64,000 nucleotides of DNA from contig JAHPZI010000021.1 in assembly GCA_019058295.1 (NCBI GenBank), positions 169,167-233,166 on the forward strand. The letters run 5' to 3'. Position 1 is the stretch's first letter. Each line of letters opens with the position of its first letter. This document shows, piece after piece, positions 58,343 through 64,000 of this stretch. This DNA comes from Promethearchaeota archaeon (GTDB taxonomy: Archaea > Asgardarchaeota > Lokiarchaeia > Sigyniarchaeales > SOKP01). The notes beneath the pieces are model-generated. The model did not search any database. It had not been told where the DNA came from and saw only the letters and a list, made by a program, of their open reading frames with translations. The position numbers were made by a program, and so were the translations under genes.

Positions 58343-59965
58343 ATGAGTTTAGATTTAATTATAAGGAATGGTACAATAGTAGATGGTACAGTAAATCCGG
58401 GTTATCAATCAGATATAGGTATTTCCAAAGGTAAAATTATGAATATAAAACCCAGTCTTACTGCAAAAGCAGAAAAGGAGATTGATGCGACAGGTCATAT
58501 CGTATGTCCAGGATTTATAGACATGCATTCCCATACAGATTTGGTACTTATTCTTTTTCAGAAAATGCAATCGTCAATCTTTCAAGGAATTACGACATCA
58601 GTTGTTGGAATGTGTGGTACTGGTCTTGCACCTGTACATCCTGATAAAATTGAAGAATTTAAAAGTATCTTTAGGAGTTATATACCCCCTGGAATAGATA
58701 TTAAAATTGAATGGAATTCTTATAGGGAAATGCTCGAAAGAGTGGAGAGATATCGCTGTCCAGGAAATCTTGCTTTTGTAGTAGGTTACGAGAATATAAG
58801 GATCGCTGGAGGACAAGGTACCGAAAATAGACCTCCAACTAAAGAAGAATATGAGGCAATGAAAGATTATGTGAGAGAGGCAATGGATGCTGGTGCTTTT
58901 GGAATGAGCACAGGTCTGATTTACGCACCACAAGTTTTTGCCACTACTGAAGAATTAATCGAATTATCAAAAGTAGTTGCGGAATATAAAGGGCTTTATT
59001 TTTCCCATATTCGCAATGAAGGAGGAAAAGTAGTTGAGGCTGTTAAAGAATTTATTGAAATTGTAGAGAAATCAGGTTGTGCGGGAGGGGAAATAGCGCA
59101 TCATAAAGTTGCTGGAAGGACATATTGGGGGCTAAGTAAGAAAACATTGGAGTTAATTGACGAAGCTAATAAGCGTGGGTTAAGCATAACTTGCGATTCA
59201 TATCCCTATACTAGAGGAATGTCAACTCTTGTTACGGCTCTTCCGCCATGGGTACATGAAGGTGGTATTGAAAAAATTTTGGAGCGGTTAAAAGACAAAT
59301 CTTTACGAGAGAAAATAAAAAAGGATATTGAAAAGGGTTTAGAAGGCTGGGAGAATTGGATTCAAGTTAATGGTTTTGATCATATCTATATATCTTTTTG
59401 TAAGACAGATAAGTGGAGAGATGTAAGTGGTAAGAACATTTCTGAAATTACAAAGATGAAAGGAATGGAAGATGATTGGGAGACATTTTTCGAAATCTTA
59501 ATAGATGAAAATGCAGGTATATCAATAACTATTGAAAGCCAAGGTGAGGAAGATATTACAAGAATCATGAAAAGTAAATATCAGATGGTTGGAACCGATG
59601 GTATGGCAATTCCGAAGATCTCTGCCTTACCAGCTTTACATCCTCGTTTATATGGGACTTATCCAAAAGTCTTTGAGAAATATGTTCGAGAGAAAAAAAT
59701 CTTGACCTTGGAACAAGCTATTCGCAAAATGACTTCCTTCCCAGCTGAACGATTAGGATTAAGGGATCGAGGCATTTTAAAAGAAGGTATGGCTGCCGAT
59801 ATTGTAGTATTCAATCCAAATACTATTAGAGATAATTCAACTTATCTAGATACTCATCAATATCCTGATGGAATTCCATATGTCATAGTAAATGGAGAAA
59901 TAGTTGTTGAAAAGGGAAAACAACTTCGAAATTATCCAGGAAAAGTGTTGCGTCGTCCCACTTAA
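58343..59965 (+). CDS. N-acyl-D-amino-acid deacylase (D-aminoacylase, amidohydrolase superfamily)
   Basis: 'DLIIRNGTIVDGTVNPGYQSDIGISKGKI', 'CPGFIDMHSHTDL', 'GAFGMSTGLIYAPQVFATTEELIELSKV', 'VGTDGMAIP'. Confidence 0.93.
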   Translation: MSLDLIIRNGTIVDGTVNPGYQSDIGISKGKIMNIKPSLTAKAEKEIDATGHIVCPGFIDMHSHTDLVLILFQKMQSSIFQGITTSVVGMCGTGLAPVHPDKIEEFKSIFRSYIPPGIDIKIEWNSYREMLERVERYRCPGNLAFVVGYENIRIAGGQGTENRPPTKEEYEAMKDYVREAMDAGAFGMSTGLIYAPQVFATTEELIELSKVVAEYKGLYFSHIRNEGGKVVEAVKEFIEIVEKSGCAGGEIAHHKVAGRTYWGLSKKTLELIDEANKRGLSITCDSYPYTRGMSTLVTALPPWVHEGGIEKILERLKDKSLREKIKKDIEKGLEGWENWIQVNGFDHIYISFCKTDKWRDVSGKNISEITKMKGMEDDWETFFEILIDENAGISITIESQGEEDITRIMKSKYQMVGTDGMAIPKISALPALHPRLYGTYPKVFEKYVREKKILTLEQAIRKMTSFPAERLGLRDRGILKEGMAADIVVFNPNTIRDNSTYLDTHQYPDGIPYVIVNGEIVVEKGKQLRNYPGKVLRRPT

Positions 59966-61113
59966 TATTTCCCAAATTCTTGTATAGCTTTATAAAGTGC
60001 AACAATATTTTCTGGTGGTTGATCTAATAGAAAATTGGTAGGGCCTGGAATATAACCTCCTTTTTTACCTAAAGTCTGTATACTTTTTTTAACTGAATTT
60101 CTTACGGATTCAGGCGATTCATAATTTAACATTTCTGAATCATCAATTGTTCCAACGAGAGTAATTTCTGGGTATTTTTCTCGATACATTGAGAGATCAT
60201 TATTTTTTGGTTTTAAAGATTCTACACCATCAATGCCAATTTCAACAAAATCCGGAAAAATTTCGTGAAGATTTCCACAACTGTGTAATATGAATTTAGC
60301 ACCCCCATCGTGAGCCATTTTTACGTAATTAGCTAATATTGGTTTGATAAATTTGCGCCAATGTTCCGCAGGCATTTGGAGACCTATGTTATATCCATAG
60401 TCATCTCCACACATTACAACCTCAGGTTTAGTTTTCATTATCATTTTCATCAATGGCTCTTCCATGGTTTCCCATTGAAATTCAATATGTTGTTGAAGGT
60501 AACTTGGGTCCTTTCTGGCAAAACGCGCAAAATTTGCATGTCCAATTCCAAAAATACAATTTTCGAATGGACCAGGTTGACCTTGAGAAACTACAATATC
60601 ATATTTTTTTAACATGTTCCTTCGAATTTTAGCAAAGTTACTAACACTATCCTGACTCGGTCTTAAATCGTTTGCTTTACTCCAATATTCTTCAATATTT
60701 TCTTTTTTTAAAAGTGCAGGACCTGAGAACCACCAGTGTGGAATTCCCTCATCACGAATAACAACCTTGAAATAGCCCCCATTGTTAATAACATAATCAT
60801 TTAAGGTTTCTAATTTTATCGGTAATCCTGTTCCAGTGGTTCGCCAACATAAATCAATCTTTGCGTCTAAACCTCCTGGTAATATCTCAGGTGGAGAGAA
60901 CTTTGCTATAATTGCATACATAAACGGAGGAGTATATGATACTTTATCCTTATCTAATTGTTTCATGTCCTCATCAGTTAAAGCAAACGGAGATTTCATG
61001 AATTTGTCAATAAAATCAAAGTCTCCACCTAAACAAAAACTTGGAACTCTATCGGGAATTTTTCCCTCTAAAACCGTTAAGATTCTCTCAAGAGCAGACA
61101 TTTTTTCCGTCAT
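59962..61113 (-). CDS. Uroporphyrinogen decarboxylase/methyltransferase (MtaA/CmuA-like) family
   Basis: 'ERILTVLEGKIPDRVPSFCLG', 'VMCGDDYGYNIGLQMPAEHWRKFIKPILANYVKMAHDGGAKFILHSCGNLHEIFPDFVEIGIDGVESLKP'. Confidence 0.85.
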   Translation of the reverse strand: MTEKMSALERILTVLEGKIPDRVPSFCLGGDFDFIDKFMKSPFALTDEDMKQLDKDKVSYTPPFMYAIIAKFSPPEILPGGLDAKIDLCWRTTGTGLPIKLETLNDYVINNGGYFKVVIRDEGIPHWWFSGPALLKKENIEEYWSKANDLRPSQDSVSNFAKIRRNMLKKYDIVVSQGQPGPFENCIFGIGHANFARFARKDPSYLQQHIEFQWETMEEPLMKMIMKTKPEVVMCGDDYGYNIGLQMPAEHWRKFIKPILANYVKMAHDGGAKFILHSCGNLHEIFPDFVEIGIDGVESLKPKNNDLSMYREKYPEITLVGTIDDSEMLNYESPESVRNSVKKSIQTLGKKGGYIPGPTNFLLDQPPENIVALYKAIQEFGKY

Positions 61114-61115
61114 TC

Positions 61116-61481
61116 TTAGCCAGCAACACCCAATAATTTTGCTAAAACTGTTAAAATCTCAAAATTATTCAATTTAACTTTACCTTCCGCAATTGCATCC
61201 CTTATCCCAGCTGGTCCTTTATAAAGTATTTCGGTAGAGAGAGCCAAATATTCATCACATTCAATATTATCTAAATCCTTAGGATCTTCTATATCTTCTA
61301 AAAGTTCGATTTCAAAATCTTGTTTATCAACCCTAACCATGAATGCTGGAGGAGAATCAGTTAAAAGCACAACTACTTTAAGTGGTAAATTCGGGAAAAC
61401 TTTCTCTAATCTTCTAAAAGTTCGAAGAATCCATAATGCAGAGTATATCATTGCTGGAAATCCTTCAAATAGAGGACACAT
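61116..61481 (-). CDS. SCP2-like (sterol carrier protein 2 fold) small protein
   Basis: 'VVLLTDSPPAFMVRVDKQDFEIELLE...DEYLALSTEILYKGPAGIRDAIAEGKVKLNNFEILTVLAKLLG'. Confidence 0.5.
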   Translation of the reverse strand: MCPLFEGFPAMIYSALWILRTFRRLEKVFPNLPLKVVVLLTDSPPAFMVRVDKQDFEIELLEDIEDPKDLDNIECDEYLALSTEILYKGPAGIRDAIAEGKVKLNNFEILTVLAKLLGVAG

Positions 61482-61535
61482 TTTTAGAATTTTTTAATTT
61501 AATTGGTTTTTAACCTTATAAAATAGGAGATATAT

Positions 61536-62201
61536 TTAATATTTTTTCTCAATAATAGCTTTTATAGCATCTTTAAAAATTGTCGTACCCATTTGCTTAT
61601 AACCCTCAACTGAAAAATGAAGACCATCTATGTAAGCGCACTCTTTTTTTAAGTTTCCTTCCTCATTTTTCATTCCAATATATAAATCTGCAAAGGGAAT
61701 CTTATTATTTTTAAAATAATCCCGCAACATATTGTTAAGAGCAATTTTCCTTTTGTTATAAGCTTTGTTGGATTGTTCCATTCTTATTGGAGGAATGGTT
61801 CCTCCTATTGAAAATATTTTAAATTCTCTGGAAATTTCGTGTAATTTTTTAATATTTTCAAATATTTTCTCGTTTGGGATGCCCCACCCTAAATCATTAG
61901 TACCTCCAATAATTATTGAATAATTAGGTTTTGGCTTATATCTAAGTAAATCATAATTAATTCTTTGTAGAAAATTGCTTGTTAGCTCCCCGGGAATTCC
62001 TTTATTAACGAAAAGCAAGTCATTACTAGTTTCCTCATCTATTTTCCGTCCCTTTCCTTCAATGTATTCTATACATAATTTTTTTAACCAAAATTCGTAT
62101 TGAGAATTGTAATTACCATAACCCTCAGAAATTCCATCTGGTGCAGGGTCATAACCAGGATAACCAGCCGTTAAGGAATCTCCTAGACATAAAAATATCA
62201 T
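61536..62201 (-). CDS. SGNH/GDSL hydrolase
   Basis: 'IFLCLGDSLTAGYPG', 'IIIGGTNDLGWG', 'YIDGLHFSVEGYKQMG'. Confidence 0.9.
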   Translation of the reverse strand: MIFLCLGDSLTAGYPGYDPAPDGISEGYGNYNSQYEFWLKKLCIEYIEGKGRKIDEETSNDLLFVNKGIPGELTSNFLQRINYDLLRYKPKPNYSIIIGGTNDLGWGIPNEKIFENIKKLHEISREFKIFSIGGTIPPIRMEQSNKAYNKRKIALNNMLRDYFKNNKIPFADLYIGMKNEEGNLKKECAYIDGLHFSVEGYKQMGTTIFKDAIKAIIEKKY

Positions 62202-62206
62202 AAAAA

Positions 62207-62878
62207 TTACTCTGCTTCTATTTTTAATAATTTTATAATATCTTTAATACTAACAAATGATAAATCTTTTACAATTAAATCTGCAATTAATAACTCTTTT
62301 TCATCATGGGTTGTTGTAATGGCAATTGATTTCATACCAGCTCTTTTTGCAGCTTCAATACCTACTGGAGCATCTTCAATTACTATACAATTTTCAGGTT
62401 TAACATTAATATTCTCTGCAGCGATTAAAAATACGTCAGGTTCAGGTTTACTTCTTGATACTTCAGCAGCAGTTATAATAACGTCAAAGTATTTTTTAAT
62501 TTTTAAAGTATTTAATAATAATTCAACATTTTCAGGAGGACCGCTTGAACCTACAGCTAATTTAAATCTCTCGTCTTTAAGAGTTTTTATTAATCCAATT
62601 GCTCCCGGTAAGGATTCTAATTTATCTTTTACCATTTCTCGATAATAAAATTCTTTCAGATTTGCTCTCTTAACAACTTCTTTATCATCAACTTCATCCC
62701 CTAACAATTTACGAGTGATAATTACGCTTTGTTGGCCAAAAGTATCTTCAAAAAATTCTCTCGTAAATTCGACGCCTATTTCATTAGCCATTTTTACCCA
62801 ACTCTCGAAATGGATAGGTCCTGTATCAGCCAAGACTCCGTCCATATCAAAGATAACGCAATAATCACTATAAGACAT
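62207..62878 (-). CDS. HAD-superfamily hydrolase (beta-phosphoglucomutase-like)
   Basis: 'CVIFDMDGVLADTGPIHFESW', 'LAVGSSGPPENVELLL', 'SKPEPDVFLIAAENINVKPENCIVIEDAPVGIEAAKRAGM'. Confidence 0.93.
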   Translation of the reverse strand: MSYSDYCVIFDMDGVLADTGPIHFESWVKMANEIGVEFTREFFEDTFGQQSVIITRKLLGDEVDDKEVVKRANLKEFYYREMVKDKLESLPGAIGLIKTLKDERFKLAVGSSGPPENVELLLNTLKIKKYFDVIITAAEVSRSKPEPDVFLIAAENINVKPENCIVIEDAPVGIEAAKRAGMKSIAITTTHDEKELLIADLIVKDLSFVSIKDIIKLLKIEAE

Positions 62879-62961
62879 AATTTTATCTATAACGTCAAAT
62901 TATTTAATTATTATAAAGAATTAAAATAGGCTAATAATTTTTTGCGATACAATAACAGAAT

Positions 62962-63036
62962 GACCCTGTAGCCTAGCATGGATGGGGCGTTAGCTTGCGG
63001 AGCTAAAAATCGAGGGTTCAAATCCCCCCAGGGTCA
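62962..63036 (+). tRNA. tRNA-Arg (anticodon GCG)
   Basis: Acceptor GACCCTG/CAGGGTC, A73; D-stem GCCT/GGGC; anticodon stem TTAGC/GCTAA with loop TTGCGGA; T-arm GAGGG-TTCAAAT-CCCCC (A50-C64 mismatch). No CCA encoded. Confidence 0.85.
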
Positions 63037-63067
63037 TATTGTAATCTAATGCTCATTAGAGATTACT

Positions 63068-64000
63068 TTAGTTTTGGTTTTGGTTTTTTGATTCTTGAAC
63101 AAGAATCCAATAATTTTTAACCATTTCTTCCAAGTTAGTAAAGCTAGGAATGTTATTATTAGCTAACAACTGTGATATATATGCAACTTCCTTTGCCTCA
63201 CCAATCAACCAGAAGAAAATCGGTTTTGAGATTTGATTTGTATTTTTTATCATTTCATCAACATTATATTGTTGTCTAAAGCGTTTTGAGCAAAAGAGCA
63301 TATTGAAAAGGCCTTCTATCTCAGGTTCGCCCAGTATTGCATCATATACTAATTTTAATAAAACTGAGCGATTTATATTATTTTTCTGGGCTTTCTCCAT
63401 TGCTGGCCAAATATCTATGAGACTGAATCGATTTGGGGGCATCCAGGAGGGGAATATCTCTTCAAGGGTTTTATATGCCTTATCTCTAAAAAGGGGTAGA
63501 TTTAAACCATGTTGCATAAGAAGATCCGCAAGAATTGTGCCAGCTCCTCCTGATCCAACTATTATTGCGACGCCACCACCTTTTTGGGGTAGTTGCTTCC
63601 CTGTATTATACATCATTGAAAATGTTCTGGCAAACTGAAATAATTCATGGAAGCTGTGAGCTCTTATTACGCCAGACTGTTTGATTATAGCTTCAGTCAA
63701 TTGTGAGTTTTCTGCAAGAGATCCTGTATGGCTTAAGGTTGCCTTTTTTCCTTGAGACGTTAACCCGCCTTTAACTAAAATTAAAGTCTTCTTCGGGATG
63801 GTTTTCGCTTTTCTGCATAATTCAATGAATTTTCTCGGATCTTTAAATGATTCTAGATATATTGCAATAACATTGACGGTAGAATCTTCAAGAAAATATT
63901 CAAGAAACTCTATTTCACTTAAATCTGGTTTATTTCCAATTGTACATGAATATCTAAAACCGATATCAGGATATTTCTCCATTATATACATTAAATACCC
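63068..64000 (-). CDS. ADP-forming acyl-CoA synthetase-like CoA-ligase domain protein, truncated at the right edge
   Basis: 'SRKFIELCRKAKTIPKKTLILVKGG'-type region (KTLILVKGGLTSQGKKATLSHTGSLAENSQLTEAIIKQSGVIRAHSFHELFQFARTF, GGGVAIIVGSGGAGTILADLLMQHGLNLP); frame open to the window end. Confidence 0.82.
   Translation of the reverse strand, partial: GYLMYIMEKYPDIGFRYSCTIGNKPDLSEIEFLEYFLEDSTVNVIAIYLESFKDPRKFIELCRKAKTIPKKTLILVKGGLTSQGKKATLSHTGSLAENSQLTEAIIKQSGVIRAHSFHELFQFARTFSMMYNTGKQLPQKGGGVAIIVGSGGAGTILADLLMQHGLNLPLFRDKAYKTLEEIFPSWMPPNRFSLIDIWPAMEKAQKNNINRSVLLKLVYDAILGEPEIEGLFNMLFCSKRFRQQYNVDEMIKNTNQISKPIFFWLIGEAKEVAYISQLLANNNIPSFTNLEEMVKNYWILVQESKNQNQN

Noticed and set aside
62962-63036. A50-C64 mismatch in the tRNA-Arg T-stem as evidence for a pseudogene
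   Set aside because: All other stems and invariant bases are intact; a single mismatch is tolerable and could be edited or a sequence error.
1-64000. CRISPR arrays, prophage or IS elements
   Set aside because: No regularly spaced direct repeats with unique spacers and no transposase, integrase or phage structural genes were recognised.

Overview
AT-rich, gene-dense archaeal chromosomal window. The gene content looks like an Asgard (Lokiarchaeia-like/Promethearchaeota) archaeon: archaeal histone, S8e, SRP19, 20S proteasome beta, archaeal-type GluRS, Hef-like helicase, a Ras/Rab-like GTPase, several longin-like proteins, and a tRNA with a canonical archaeal intron. Lineage is inferred from gene content only. 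I see no rRNA, CRISPR array or complete mobile element. Highlights: (1) a left-end ABC-exporter cluster in which an apparently extracytoplasmic alpha/alpha-toroid (prenyltransferase/squalene-cyclase-like repeats) is fused to an ABC ATPase and followed by a degenerate ABC pseudo-ATPase and a longin-like membrane protein; (2) two tandem multi-TM/longin-like fusion proteins next to a small GTPase; (3) a recurring pattern in which essential N-termini lie upstream of the called starts, with only AUA/AUU (possibly CUG/AUC) codons 6-7 nt after an AGGTG/GGAGG Shine-Dalgarno; (4) a 1480-aa toroid + coiled-coil + winged-helix-like + TM protein; (5) an intron-containing tRNA-Pro(GGG) and a partial copy of its promoter and 5' end 741 bp upstream; (6) a multi-TM protein with a RING/FYVE-like Cys8 cluster close to a JAMM protease and a proteasome beta gene. 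Family names are from reading the translations; no searches were run.
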